Below the pieces are notes generated by a model, which was given only the letters and a program-made list of their open reading frames with translations, ran no database searches and was not told the DNA's origin. 64,000 nucleotides of DNA. It comes from JBKQHQ01 sp052148715 (GTDB lineage: Bacteria; Pseudomonadota; Alphaproteobacteria; Rhizobiales; Xanthobacteraceae). The translations under genes were made by a program, and so were the position numbers. Shown here one piece after another: positions 17,066-25,500 of the stretch. The number at the start of each line of letters is the position of its first letter. Position 1 is the first letter of the stretch. Location of the stretch: the NCBI GenBank assembly GCA_052148715.1, contig JBKQHQ010000091.1:1-64000 (forward strand). Direction: 5' to 3'.

Positions 17066-17141
17066 TCATTGCGAGGGCGCGTAGCGGCCGCGGCAATCTC
17101 GTGCCACACGCTCGGGATTGCTTCGCTTCGCTCGCGATGAC
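17066..17141. repeat. Inverted-repeat element E
   Basis: The left part (TCATTGCGAGGGCGCGTAGC, 17066-17085) and the right part (GGGATTGCTTCGCTTCGCTC, 17114-17133) are imperfect reverse complements ending CGATGACA. This is the widespread 'CATTGCGAGCGAAGCGAAGCAATC' repeat type. It lies between two plus-strand genes. Confidence 0.65.
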
Positions 17142-17164
17142 AACTCGGGGGAGGAGGAACGAAC

Positions 17165-17542
17165 ATGGCGCAACCGGTCGTCTCCTTTCCCAAGCAGTGG
17201 GAAGATTGGACCAGCTGGGTTTTAGGGATCTGGCTACTGCTGTCACCATGGGTCCTTTGGTTCGAAAAGGACGCGACAGCCATGCACAACGCGGTTGTGG
17301 TCGGGCTGCTGATCATTCTGGCCGAGCTGATCGAATTGTCGATCTTTCGCGACTGGGAGGAATGGATCAACGTCGCGCTCGGCGTCTGGCTCATCATCTC
17401 GCCGTGGGCGCTTCGAACGTCGGATGCCGCGGCGAAGATCAACTTCCTTGTCGTCGGCGTGCTCGTTCTGGTGCTGGCGGTGCACGAGCTTTGGAATGCG
17501 CGCGCCCGCGGCTCGCACTCGGAGCCGAACGCCTCGCGTTGA
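17165..17542 (+). CDS. SPW-repeat membrane protein
   Basis: A 125-residue protein with two SPW repeats: WEDWTSWVLGIWLLLSPWVL at about 12-31 and WEEWINVALGVWLIISPWAL at about 63-82, each a membrane helix ending in the SPW motif and followed by a second helix. Four helices in all. Family function is unknown; it is a small integral membrane protein. GAGGAGGAACGAAC before the ATG is a strong ribosome site. Confidence 0.88.
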   Translation: MAQPVVSFPKQWEDWTSWVLGIWLLLSPWVLWFEKDATAMHNAVVVGLLIILAELIELSIFRDWEEWINVALGVWLIISPWALRTSDAAAKINFLVVGVLVLVLAVHELWNARARGSHSEPNASR

Positions 17543-17559
17543 AGCAATCGTGATCCGGG

Positions 17560-17856
17560 ATGGCCGACCGCGCCGATATCGAGGATGCGCTCCGCCTAAT
17601 GGCGCCGCGCATGCCGGCGCACGAATTTGGCGCGGTGGTCGATCACGCGCTCGACAGTCGCGGCCTCAACAAAGCCGCGCCGGAAGCGGCGGCATGGCTG
17701 TCGCTCGTCGCCTACGTCCGTCATGTCTGCACGGAATACGACGACTTGCTACAGCAGGGCTATGACCGGGAAAGCGCCCGTTTCTTCGTCGCGGAGGAGA
17801 TCGAGGCCATCCTGAGCGACTGGGGCGTGCGCCGGCGCCTCGCCGCCGAGGACTGA
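17560..17856 (+). CDS. DUF2293-like small protein
   Basis: A 98-residue soluble protein. 'YVRHVCTEYDDLLQQGYDRESARFFVAEEIEAILSDWGVRR' (about 53-92) resembles the DUF2293 domain, whose role is unknown. It starts 17 bases after the SPW-repeat gene and could be co-transcribed with it. High density of acidic and alanine residues; no catalytic motif seen. Confidence 0.75.
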   Translation: MADRADIEDALRLMAPRMPAHEFGAVVDHALDSRGLNKAAPEAAAWLSLVAYVRHVCTEYDDLLQQGYDRESARFFVAEEIEAILSDWGVRRRLAAED

Positions 17857-17888
17857 GGCAGGCTCTTCCGAGCGGGGCGGCCCGCCGC

Positions 17889-18587
17889 TTAGGCGCTCTT
17901 GCGTTGGGCGGCAGGGACGAGCCGCGCGATCGCCTCGTCGGTGCTCATCACGTCGCCAAAGAAGATCTGGAAGTTGTTGAGGGTCGCGGCATGCTCCTCG
18001 TCGGTCCAGGTGGCATTGCCGTCAGACAGCATGACCACGCGGTAGTCGAGCAGCATGGCGTCGCGGGCGGTGGATTCGCAGCAAACATTGGTCGCCGTGC
18101 CGGCGATCAGCACGGTATCGATGCCGCGGCTCCTGAGCTGCGCATCGAGCTCGGACGAGCCCGGGATGAGCGCGCTGTATTTGATCTTCTTGACTCGCAG
18201 ATCGGTCGGAAGGGGCTCAAGGGTCGGATAGAGCAAAAATCCTTCCGCGGCCTCGTCGAGCCCGGCGAGACGCCTCTGCACCCGCTCGGGCGTGAGCATG
18301 TATTTGTGATGGTTGCTCCAGTGCTCGAGCGCACCCGCCGACGTCGTCTGGATCCAAACCACCGTGCCGCCCTTGGCGCGCACCGCCTTGGCCAAGCGAT
18401 TGATGTTGGGCACGATCGCGCGCGCGAGCGGCACCTCGGCCGGAAAGCCTTCGGCGCAGAAATAGTTCTGCATGTCGACGACGACGAGTGCCGTGCGGCC
18501 GGCCTCGATAATATCGTGGCTTACGAGCTTGCCCTGACGGCGCAGGACGCGATCCTTCACGGATTGCGGGACGTTATAGTGGTGCAT
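17889..18587 (-). CDS. Isochorismatase-family cysteine hydrolase
   Basis: A 232-residue cysteine hydrolase. The family triad is visible: D38 in VVVDMQNYF, K134 in RVKKIKYSAL (K136 is an alternative) and nucleophile C169 in GTATNVCCESTARDA. The N-terminus with a separate 'VPQSVKDRVLRRQGK' lead resembles RutB-type ureidoacrylate amidases and N-carbamoyl hydrolases, which act on amides. No rut or uracil genes are nearby, so the substrate is open. It is convergent with the DUF2293-like gene. Confidence 0.85.
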   Translation of the reverse strand: MHHYNVPQSVKDRVLRRQGKLVSHDIIEAGRTALVVVDMQNYFCAEGFPAEVPLARAIVPNINRLAKAVRAKGGTVVWIQTTSAGALEHWSNHHKYMLTPERVQRRLAGLDEAAEGFLLYPTLEPLPTDLRVKKIKYSALIPGSSELDAQLRSRGIDTVLIAGTATNVCCESTARDAMLLDYRVVMLSDGNATWTDEEHAATLNNFQIFFGDVMSTDEAIARLVPAAQRKSA

Positions 18588-18665
18588 GAAGACGCCTCCA
18601 CGGCCGGCAAGAGGGATGCCCCGAGCCTACGGCGGCCGGCAACAGTGGTCAAACGCGAGGCCATC

Positions 18666-18753
18666 GTAGGGCGGGTTAGCGTCAGCGTAACCCGCCGCAA
18701 CACCGAATGGCCGTACCGAGACGGCGGATTACGCTGGCGCTAATCCGCCCTAC
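18666..18753. repeat. REP-like inverted repeat B, copy 1
   Basis: Left arm 18666-18696 (GTAGGGCGGGTTAGCG start) and right arm 18723-18753 are near-perfect reverse complements with GTAG/CTAC ends. A second copy lies at 22818-22893. This is a REP pair typical of Bradyrhizobium-type genomes. It sits just past the stop of the Ntn-type hydrolase gene. Confidence 0.8.
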
Positions 18754-18758
18754 GCCTC

Positions 18759-19841
18759 CTACGCGGCTTTACGCTTGCCGGGTATCTCGCCAACTTCGGT
18801 CACCGGCTCGGGCAGCGGGGCGCCGGGCGCGAGCTCGTAGCCGACGACGCGCAGGTGGCCCAGCGCCGGGCACATCTCGACGGCAAGCCGCGTGCAACGG
18901 TTGAGCACGGGTGGCGTCACCCAGGCGAAGCGGTCGTGCTTGGACCAGCGGCTCCACGTCTGCAGCGCCTCACGCCGCGTGCGGCTGTTCTCGGCCGCAT
19001 CGGCAAAGGACGTCCGCAGCACCAGGTCGGCGGTGATCCTGCCCTCCCATCCTTCCGCCCACTCGAGCCAATCGTTGGCGACGCAGGTTCGGTCCTGATG
19101 GGTGTCGTAACCTTCTTCGGTGCGCTCGATCACGCAGCGCTCGCCGCTCTGGCAGCCGGCCAGCGTAAAGATCACCGGCCTCGCGACCGGCGTCGCTTCC
19201 AGCATCCGGCGCGCCGCAGCGAAGCTAGGGCAGGTCTCGAACACCTGGCGCAGCAGCTGATCGGGCGGGATATGGCGCACGTTTGCCCAGGCCGCGATCG
19301 AATTGGCGACGAGGTCGTAGGGCCGCAGCCAGGGATGGCGCGTGCGCCGCCACAGCGGGGCCTGGTTCAGAGCCGCCGCGAAGCGGCGCGGCGCCATCGC
19401 GGTGAGCGTGCCGACATAGCCCGGCCAGGTCACGCCAAAAAATTCGCCGGCCGGCCCTTGCATGTGCGCGATGTCCACGTGGCGGCCGAGGCCGGGGAAC
19501 GGCCAATCGAGCGTGCGCGCGATCGTCGGCAAGCCGTCGTCCTCGCGCGCCAGCGTGGTGCAGCCCCATTCATAAGAGCTGTTCAGGAACCACACGCCGG
19601 GATAGCCAAGCTCAGTCGCGATCGCCTCGATCTCGCCGAGATAGGGCGAGCACGAACGCCTGAGCCATTGCCGCGCCAGCCGGTCGAGCAGCGGCACCAG
19701 CGGCCGCGCGACGGGCGGAAACCATGCCAAACACTCATCGCGTAAGGCGCGGGCCCGCTCGCGCCCCTCGCGCGCGTGCCGCAGCGCCGCGCCGTCGCGC
19801 ACGTCGACAATTGATATTGGCCGGAGCGAAGCGCCTGTCAT
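18759..19841 (-). CDS. Ntn-hydrolase-type protein (choloylglycine hydrolase/acid ceramidase-like)
   Basis: A 360-residue protein with EWGCTTLAREDDGLPTIART around 91-110. A cysteine (C94) followed by small residues, a turn, and then 'ARTLDWPF' is the pattern of Ntn hydrolases of the acid ceramidase/penicillin acylase group, where that cysteine becomes the N-terminal nucleophile after self-cleavage. If so, about 93 residues would be removed or form an alpha subunit. No signal peptide is evident. Substrate unknown, an N-acyl amide being most likely. Family assignment is by motif only. Neighbours give no functional hint. Confidence 0.65.
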   Translation of the reverse strand: MTGASLRPISIVDVRDGAALRHAREGRERARALRDECLAWFPPVARPLVPLLDRLARQWLRRSCSPYLGEIEAIATELGYPGVWFLNSSYEWGCTTLAREDDGLPTIARTLDWPFPGLGRHVDIAHMQGPAGEFFGVTWPGYVGTLTAMAPRRFAAALNQAPLWRRTRHPWLRPYDLVANSIAAWANVRHIPPDQLLRQVFETCPSFAAARRMLEATPVARPVIFTLAGCQSGERCVIERTEEGYDTHQDRTCVANDWLEWAEGWEGRITADLVLRTSFADAAENSRTRREALQTWSRWSKHDRFAWVTPPVLNRCTRLAVEMCPALGHLRVVGYELAPGAPLPEPVTEVGEIPGKRKAA

Positions 19842-19989
19842 GGGAAAAGCCCAGTATTTATTGGTGACGGCGGTTCATCACGAAGCACGAATTTGTGGCT
19901 TTTATGTTGGTCGACCACTGAGTCAAGCCCGCGGCTGTCCGGATCAGCGGAAACAGTTGTAAATGTGAAAGAAATACACAACAGCGAAC

Positions 19990-20073
19990 GTCATGGCCGG
20001 ACTTGTTCCGGCCATCCACGTCTTTTGTACAACCAAGTAAGTCGTGGATGGCCGTGACAAGCCCGGCCATGAC
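19990..20073. repeat. Inverted-repeat element F
   Basis: Left arm 19990-20020 (GTCATGGCCGGACTTGTTCC start) and right arm 20041-20073 are imperfect reverse complements, each palindromic around GGCCGG/CCGGCC. It lies in the 284-base gap between two minus-strand genes (19842-20125), which holds nothing else I recognise. Confidence 0.7.
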
Positions 20074-20125
20074 GTGGAGAGGATGTCGTTCCCACCCCAA
20101 CCGCAGCTGACGTAAGCGCCGTAGC

Positions 20126-21280
20126 TCACCGCCCGTTCTGCTGCACCCATCCATCTATGAGCCCGGCGATGTCGAGGTTGTTCTTCTCCAGCATCACCAT
20201 GTGGCCGTTGCCGGTGATGCCGCGGTCCTCGAGCCGCACGAAATCGACTTTCACGCCCGCCTGGTTCAGATACTTCGCGGTGCAGTGATCATAGACCGCG
20301 TGATAGGAGGCCTCCGCGGTGACGAGCAGCACAGGGATATTGGCCAAATTGACGAGGCGGTGCGCCGGCGCCGCCTGCATCCAGCAGGCGAACAGATCCG
20401 GTGCGTCGGGCTTAGCCTGGCGCTCGAGCGACAGCTCGGAGGCCGCCTTGATCGGCGGATCGTAGGTGATCGGGACATCGGCCACGCCGTAGGCGCGCGC
20501 CTTGCCGGTCGCGTTGATCGTATTCTCGAACGGCGGACCGCTCGGCTCGATCGCGAGGATCGCCTTGACGAGCTGTGGCCGCGCATCGGCGATCAGCCAG
20601 CCGAACGGACCCGACTGCGAGTGGGTGAGAATGATCGCTGGCCCGATCCGGTCGAGCAGCGCTACGACGGCGGCCTGATTGCGCGCTTGCGTCTCCTCGT
20701 TGGAAACAAGCGTTTCGACCTGCGTGGCATAGAAGGCATCGAAAACCGGATCGCCCTTGCGGCCCTTGCCGGCGCCCTCGCCCGGCCATTGGGTGTGCTT
20801 CTTCGCTTGCGGCCAAGTCCCCAAGACTTCCGATGCGGTGAACTGAAACTCCTCCTGCTGTGCGCTGAACATGCGGGTTGCACCGTCGCTCGGATGCCAG
20901 GCCGAGCGGGCGCGCGAGGGCTGATCGATCATGTAGACGATATAGCCTTGCTCGACGAAATAATCGGCCCATCCCTTGCGCCCGTCGGGCGTGCCCATCC
21001 AGTTGGTCGCGGTCTGCGCGGCGCCGTGGATCAACACCAGCGGAAACGGCCGGCGCACCGTCTTCGGCGCGAGCACCTCGACATAGATTTGGCCTTGCAT
21101 TACCTCCTTGCCGGCCTCGCCCGCATAATGGCCGCCGACATAGAAATAACCGCGCGCACCGACCGCCGATTGGTCGATGGCGGGAACGGGCAGGCGAGCG
21201 TCGTCGGCGCTTGCCGGCACCATGGCGAGCCAGCTCAGGCACAGCGCGTAGATCAAACGCTCGGGACGGCTCGACCACAT
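20126..21280 (-). CDS. Exported alpha/beta hydrolase
   Basis: From ATG 21280 the protein is 384 residues with a signal peptide (SRPERLIYALCLSWLAMVPA, cleavage after ASA near 25). The hydrolase fold shows oxyanion-loop LIHGAAQ near 83-88, nucleophile S221 in LTHSQSG and a C-terminal histidine in GNGHM. Relatives are annotated only as alpha/beta hydrolases, often as esterases. GGAGAG lies six bases before this ATG, so the longer frame to 21421 is not used. Periplasmic location inferred. Confidence 0.82.
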   Translation of the reverse strand: MWSSRPERLIYALCLSWLAMVPASADDARLPVPAIDQSAVGARGYFYVGGHYAGEAGKEVMQGQIYVEVLAPKTVRRPFPLVLIHGAAQTATNWMGTPDGRKGWADYFVEQGYIVYMIDQPSRARSAWHPSDGATRMFSAQQEEFQFTASEVLGTWPQAKKHTQWPGEGAGKGRKGDPVFDAFYATQVETLVSNEETQARNQAAVVALLDRIGPAIILTHSQSGPFGWLIADARPQLVKAILAIEPSGPPFENTINATGKARAYGVADVPITYDPPIKAASELSLERQAKPDAPDLFACWMQAAPAHRLVNLANIPVLLVTAEASYHAVYDHCTAKYLNQAGVKVDFVRLEDRGITGNGHMVMLEKNNLDIAGLIDGWVQQNGR

Positions 21281-21648
21281 CTTTCTCTCCCGCTGCGGCG
21301 ACAATAATTGCTGTTTATACCGCATTCCGCCCGGCCGGATTTCACTCCCTCCGAAGGCCTTCCATGCCGCAATCCAAGGGGTGCGACGATTGCCTATTGG
21401 CTTCGTTTCGGGATCTCGCAATCCCCGGATGCCTCCTCGTGAGTTGCAACGAGAAAGTTAAGGACCCGTTGGCCAACTCGACCTGTCCGCACCTGAAAAT
21501 ACAGGAAAATAACAGGTGGCCATCCTTGGGGTGCACCCCTCGAGTGAGACACGGAAACAAGCGACAGTAGTGGTGTCTTTTCCCATCGCGGCTCCCGTCA
21601 GATCCGGGCACCTTATCATCTACACAGATTATGTCAACGCACGATCTG
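21281..21648. promoter_or_regulatory. Intergenic region with a possible minus-strand promoter
   Basis: This 368-base gap separates two minus-strand genes. On the minus strand TTGACA (21637-21632), a 16-base spacer and TAAGGT (21615-21610) form a possible promoter for the exported hydrolase, with a leader of about 320 bases. The match is modest. No gene, RNA or repeat was seen in the rest. Confidence 0.3.
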
Positions 21649-22761
21649 TTAATCCAACATCACGACGGTGCGGATCGCCTGTCCGTTGCGCAAAGCCGTG
21701 AAGCCGTCGTTGATGGCGTCGAGCCGGATGCGTCGCGTGATCAACTCGTCGAGCATCAGGCGTCCGTCCAGATAGGCTTGCGCCAACAGGGGAAAATCGC
21801 GGGCGGGGCGCGCCCCGCCGTAGCTCGAGCGCCGGATGCGTTTTTCCTGCATCAGGGCGCCCCAGCGGAACGTCACGTCCGTTTCAACGTCGATCTTTCC
21901 GAGCCAAATGACCGCGCCGCCTGGCCGCACCGCCTCGACCGTCGTGCGGAAGGCCACAGCGCTTCCTGCGGCCTCGATCACCGTATCGACGCCGCGGCCG
22001 AAAGTTTCGCGCTTGGCAAACGCGACGACATCATCGCTGCCGGCGTTGACGCAGCAGGTGGCACCCATCCGCCGCGCGAGGACGAGCTTGGCCTCGTCAA
22101 GATCGACGGCGATGATCTTGGCGGCGCCAGCAAGGCGAGCGCCCTGCACCGCCGCAAGCCCGACCGCCCCACAGCCGATCACCATGACGCTATCCGCAGG
22201 CCCGATCCGCGCGACGTTGAGCGCCGCGCCGAAGCCGGTCATGACGCCGCATCCAATCAGACACGCGCGGTCGAACGGGATGTCCTTCGGCACCGGGATC
22301 GCCTGCTGCTCGGCGACAATGCAATATTCGCCGAAGGCGCCGAGAAACATCAGATGCTTGAGCGCCCGCCCGTCGGCCGATCGGGCCTTGCTCTGACCGT
22401 CGAACTGGATCGCCTGCGGGCCCTTGGCGAGATAGTCCTCGCACAGGATCGGCAGCGCCCGGTCGCAATAGAAGCAATGTCCGCAATGCGGGTTCCACGA
22501 CAGAACGACGTGATCGCCCTTGCGTACCTTGGCGACGTCATGCCCGGTCTCCTCGACGACGCCGGCCGCCTCGTGACCAAGCACGATCGGCATGGGATAG
22601 CGCAGCGAGCCGTCGATCACCTCCAGATCGGTGTGGCAGAGGCCGGCGGCCCGCACCCGCACGAGTACATCAGACGGTGCAAGCGCCACGGCGCTGACCC
22701 GCTCGATGGCCAGCGGGCTTTTCGCCTGATGCAGCACGGCGGCGTCATAGTGCAGGTTCAT
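21649..22761 (-). CDS. Zinc-dependent alcohol dehydrogenase, class III-like
   Basis: From ATG 22761 the protein is 370 residues. Catalytic zinc ligands are C42 (GLCHTD), H63-E64 (GHEAAG) and a later cysteine in LIGCGVMTG; the structural zinc is held by C93, C96, C99 and C107. The NAD-binding GCGAVGLAAVQG follows. The class III-like layout points to oxidation of a primary alcohol or an aldehyde adduct, but the substrate cannot be read. A TTG at 22791 extends it by ten residues; neither start has a clear ribosome site. REP copy B2 lies upstream. Confidence 0.87.
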   Translation of the reverse strand: MNLHYDAAVLHQAKSPLAIERVSAVALAPSDVLVRVRAAGLCHTDLEVIDGSLRYPMPIVLGHEAAGVVEETGHDVAKVRKGDHVVLSWNPHCGHCFYCDRALPILCEDYLAKGPQAIQFDGQSKARSADGRALKHLMFLGAFGEYCIVAEQQAIPVPKDIPFDRACLIGCGVMTGFGAALNVARIGPADSVMVIGCGAVGLAAVQGARLAGAAKIIAVDLDEAKLVLARRMGATCCVNAGSDDVVAFAKRETFGRGVDTVIEAAGSAVAFRTTVEAVRPGGAVIWLGKIDVETDVTFRWGALMQEKRIRRSSYGGARPARDFPLLAQAYLDGRLMLDELITRRIRLDAINDGFTALRNGQAIRTVVMLD

Positions 22762-22817
22762 GATCGGTCGTGAGTCTGATAACCGGTTCAAACCATCGAG
22801 CTCGGCGAGGAGATTCC

Positions 22818-22893
22818 GTAGGGCGGATTAGCGCAGCGTAATCCGCCATCCACACCACCGCGGCGGATTACGCCTTCGGCTAATCCGCCCTAC
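22818..22893. repeat. REP-like inverted repeat B, copy 2
   Basis: Left arm 22818-22847 (GTAGGGCGGATTAGCGCAGC start) and right arm 22862-22893 are near-perfect reverse complements with GTAG/CTAC ends, related to the copy at 18666-18753. Confidence 0.8.
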
Positions 22894-22905
22894 AGACTAC
22901 GGGCG

Positions 22906-23100
22906 TTATCTCGCCTTCCTCAAATCGCCCTTCTTCACGCCGGCCTCGGGGAAAACCCACATCGACACCACCATGAAGACCGCCGTGATGATCACAAAGG
23001 TCGAGAACTCGGGACGAATCGGCGAGCCGTGCCAATACGCCAGAATTGCCCCCACAACCAGGACCAGCACGGAGACGACCGCCTTGACATCGTTAGGCAT
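22906..23100 (-). CDS. Small two-helix membrane protein, 64 aa
   Basis: Starts at ATG 23100 (MPNDVKAVVSVLVLVV), 10 bases after the hydroxylase gene, with GAGG eight bases upstream. It has two hydrophobic helices (about 5-20 and 31-50) and a basic tail GVKKGDLRKAR. It probably forms an operon with the hydroxylase and could be a membrane partner of it, but no family is recognised. The frame continues upstream to 23145, inside the preceding gene. Confidence 0.65.
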   Translation of the reverse strand: MPNDVKAVVSVLVLVVGAILAYWHGSPIRPEFSTFVIITAVFMVVSMWVFPEAGVKKGDLRKAR

Positions 23101-23110
23101 GGCGGTCGCC

Positions 23111-23881
23111 TCAATAGGAGCCCACCGGCGCGGACGCCACCTCATCGGGACGATGCGGAGTGCCGCGCAGGTTCTTTTTCAGGAAGCGGGTCTCATAGCC
23201 GTTGAACAAATGGCCGAGCAGGCCGCGATCGAGATCGGACGTTCCAAATAGCCAATCGGCGATCGGGAAGGTCAGGTTCATGTTGACCTCCATCATCAGC
23301 TTGCCGTTGTGGTGCGCCGTATGGTGACGCCGCAACGTGTTGACAAACGGGAAATTGCGGACGAACCAATTTTCTTCGACGTGGCAGCAGAAGTGCATGA
23401 ACTCGTAGATGAGATACATGCCGGTCGTCACGCACATGAACAGCCAGCCGACATTGGGCGAGAAAATGGTGCCGAGGATCGCCGCGGGGGGCAGCGACAT
23501 GAGAACGAAGACCACCAGCGCATAGGGCGGGAAAACGGTTACGCGCCAATCCTTGGGGTCGCGGAAGCGCATCTCATCGTCGGTGAAGAATTGATGGTGG
23601 TTGAGCGTATGCCGCTCGTAGATCGCGCGCAGCCCCTTGATGTTCACGGGCCGGTGCATGACGAACCGGTGCACAGCCCATTCGAACAGATTGGTGAACA
23701 GGAAGGTGATCGGAACGGTGAGCCACTCCAACGCGGTCACGTCATGGATATGCGCGACGTAGACATAGAACGCCGCGCCGCCCATGGCGTAGATGATCGC
23801 GACATGAAAGTAGCCGTCATACCAGCCCATAATCCGTGAGCGGTACTCCTGCCGAAACGCGATTTGCCGCTGACTGATCAT
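23111..23881 (-). CDS. Fatty acid hydroxylase/sterol desaturase-family membrane diiron enzyme
   Basis: A 256-residue integral membrane protein with four or five helices and the family's histidine boxes: HRFVMH near 71-76, HTLNHHQFF near 91-99, HFCCHVEE near 163-170 and RRHHTAHH near 184-191. These bind two irons for O2-dependent hydroxylation or desaturation of a lipid-like substrate. GAGGAGAAGGACA before the ATG is a strong ribosome site. A hairpin and a TGATATATCA operator lie upstream, which ties it to the GntR-controlled transporter region. Confidence 0.85.
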   Translation of the reverse strand: MISQRQIAFRQEYRSRIMGWYDGYFHVAIIYAMGGAAFYVYVAHIHDVTALEWLTVPITFLFTNLFEWAVHRFVMHRPVNIKGLRAIYERHTLNHHQFFTDDEMRFRDPKDWRVTVFPPYALVVFVLMSLPPAAILGTIFSPNVGWLFMCVTTGMYLIYEFMHFCCHVEENWFVRNFPFVNTLRRHHTAHHNGKLMMEVNMNLTFPIADWLFGTSDLDRGLLGHLFNGYETRFLKKNLRGTPHRPDEVASAPVGSY

Positions 23882-23940
23882 TGTCCTTCTCCTCGCAGCC
23901 TTCTTCAGCCTGATCCGTCGCGCCGAAGAGCCACAGCGTC

Positions 23941-23966
23941 CCCTCCCCCGCTCGCGGGGGAGGGAG
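23941..23966. repeat. C/G-rich hairpin in the hydroxylase leader
   Basis: CCCTCCCCCGCTCGCGGGGGAGGG is a self-complementary stem with a short loop, of the same family as the pair at 27366-27471. It lies between the putative operator (23971-23980) and the hydroxylase ATG (23881), so it would be in the mRNA leader. Confidence 0.6.
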
Positions 23967-23970
23967 CAGC

Positions 23971-23980
23971 TGATATATCA
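23971..23980. promoter_or_regulatory. Putative GntR operator, site 1
   Basis: TGATATATCA is a perfect 10-base palindrome upstream of the hydroxylase gene. The same core with a preceding GC occurs at 28873-28882 and, with one arm changed, at 30220-30229. Assignment to the GntR protein is inference from location. Confidence 0.5.
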
Positions 23981-24007
23981 CACATCTATCACACCGCGAC
24001 GACCGGT

Positions 24008-24739
24008 TCAATCGGCGGCTGCGGTCGCCGGGGGACCGGTTCCTTCGATGACGCGTGCCACGGCCGCGTCCTTCCGCGCCGCGTCCGGCGGGCCGGCAAA
24101 GATGATCTCGCCGCGCTCGATCACATAGAGCCGGTCGGTGAATTCCGGGACGTGATGGATGTTCGATTCGGCGATGAAAACCGCCTGCCCGAAGGCACGG
24201 ATACTGGCCAGGCCCTCGATGATCGAAGGCACGACGACGGGGGAAAGGCCCTCGGTCGGCTCGTCGAGCAGGAGGAGCTTTGGGCCGAGCGCGAGCGCGC
24301 GGGCAATGGAGACCATCTTGCGCTCGCCGCCCGAGAGTGCTTGGCCGCCGCGATCGCGATAGGCCGTAAGCTTGGGGAAGACCTTGAAGGCGTCATCGAT
24401 GCGCGCCTGGGCGCTGCGCGGGCTCGGGCAGGCCCAGGTCGGCAGCGCGATGTTCTCCGCAACCGTCAACTCACCGAAAACCTCACTCTCCTCCGGCGAG
24501 AAGCCCACCCCCATGCGGGCGATCTGGTGCGGCCGCAGCCCGACGATGCTCTTGCCGTCGAACACGATCGAGCCGCCAGCCGGCCGGCGGAAGCCCATGA
24601 CGGTGCGGAAGCTCGTGGTCTTGCCGGCGCCGTTGCGGCCGACGATGCAGACGAGCTCACCGGCCTTGACCTCGAACGACACGCCGCGCAGCACCCGGCT
24701 GCCCTGGATGTCGACCGCAAGATCGCGCACGACCAGCAT
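24008..24739 (-). CDS. livF: Branched-chain-type ABC transporter ATP-binding protein LivF
   Basis: One of two ATPases of an HAAT-family importer. The 243-residue protein has Walker A GRNGAGKTT (about 34-42), signature LSGGERKMVSIARAL and Walker B LLLDEPTEGLSP, the LivF-typical form. Its ATG overlaps the livG stop by one base (TAATG), so they are coupled. LivF ATPases serve branched-chain amino acids, amides, urea or aromatic acids; the substrate must be read from the binding protein and neighbours. Confidence 0.92.
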   Translation of the reverse strand: MLVVRDLAVDIQGSRVLRGVSFEVKAGELVCIVGRNGAGKTTSFRTVMGFRRPAGGSIVFDGKSIVGLRPHQIARMGVGFSPEESEVFGELTVAENIALPTWACPSPRSAQARIDDAFKVFPKLTAYRDRGGQALSGGERKMVSIARALALGPKLLLLDEPTEGLSPVVVPSIIEGLASIRAFGQAVFIAESNIHHVPEFTDRLYVIERGEIIFAGPPDAARKDAAVARVIEGTGPPATAAAD

Positions 24740-25500
24740 TAGTGGCTCCTGCGCTTGCCGATGACGGTCGCGATCAAATCGGCATCGGCAAAGAATTTTT
24801 CCGGTGGCAGATCGGCTACCACCCTGCCGACCGACAAGGCGATGATGCGGCTCGCATAGGCGGCGACCAGATCCATGTCGTGCTCGACCAGCACGATCGC
24901 CTTGACGCCGACCTTTCTGCCTGCCGCGATCAGGATCTGCATGATGCCGTGCTTGTCGGCGGTGGAGACTCCCGAGGTCGGTTCGTCGAGCAGAATGATC
25001 CGCGGGTCGAGCGCAAAGGCGGAGGCAACGTCGAGAAGCTTCTTCTCGCCTTGCGACAGCGCGGCCGCAACGGTCTCGAGCCGATGGCGCAGGCCAAAAA
25101 CGTCGGCGACCTCGGCGACGCGGGCGCTGATCTCCTTGTCGCCGGCGAGGCGGGAGAACATATGCCATCGCTTATTCTGCCGCGAGATCAGCGCCGCGGC
25201 GATGGTCTCGCCCACCGTGAGCCGCGGGAAAATCTGAATGAGCTGAAACGAGCGCGCCAGGCCGTGATCCGCGAGCTCGACCGGACCGACGCCGGCGATG
25301 CTTTTGCCCATGAACAGGATGTCGCCTGAGCTCGGGGGCATCAAGCCGGTGAGGAGATTGACGAGCGTGGTCTTGCCGGCGCCGTTGGGCCCGACCACGG
25401 CGACGAGCTCATCGGCCGCAATGGCGATGCTGACGTCGTCGAGGGCGCGGAAAGGGCCGTAAGACTTGCTCACGTTGCGCGTCTCGAGCAGGACCGTCAT
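24739..25500 (-). CDS. livG: Branched-chain-type ABC transporter ATP-binding protein LivG
   Basis: The second ATPase, 253 residues, with Walker A GPNGAGKTT (about 36-44), signature LSQGEKKLLDVASAF (a LivG-type variant) and DEPTSGVST. ATG 25500 overlaps the livM stop by four bases. The C-terminal extension typical of LivG is short here (ending TVIGKRRSH). Much of the longer open frame to 26157 is a shadow of livM. Confidence 0.92.
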   Translation of the reverse strand: MTVLLETRNVSKSYGPFRALDDVSIAIAADELVAVVGPNGAGKTTLVNLLTGLMPPSSGDILFMGKSIAGVGPVELADHGLARSFQLIQIFPRLTVGETIAAALISRQNKRWHMFSRLAGDKEISARVAEVADVFGLRHRLETVAAALSQGEKKLLDVASAFALDPRIILLDEPTSGVSTADKHGIMQILIAAGRKVGVKAIVLVEHDMDLVAAYASRIIALSVGRVVADLPPEKFFADADLIATVIGKRRSH

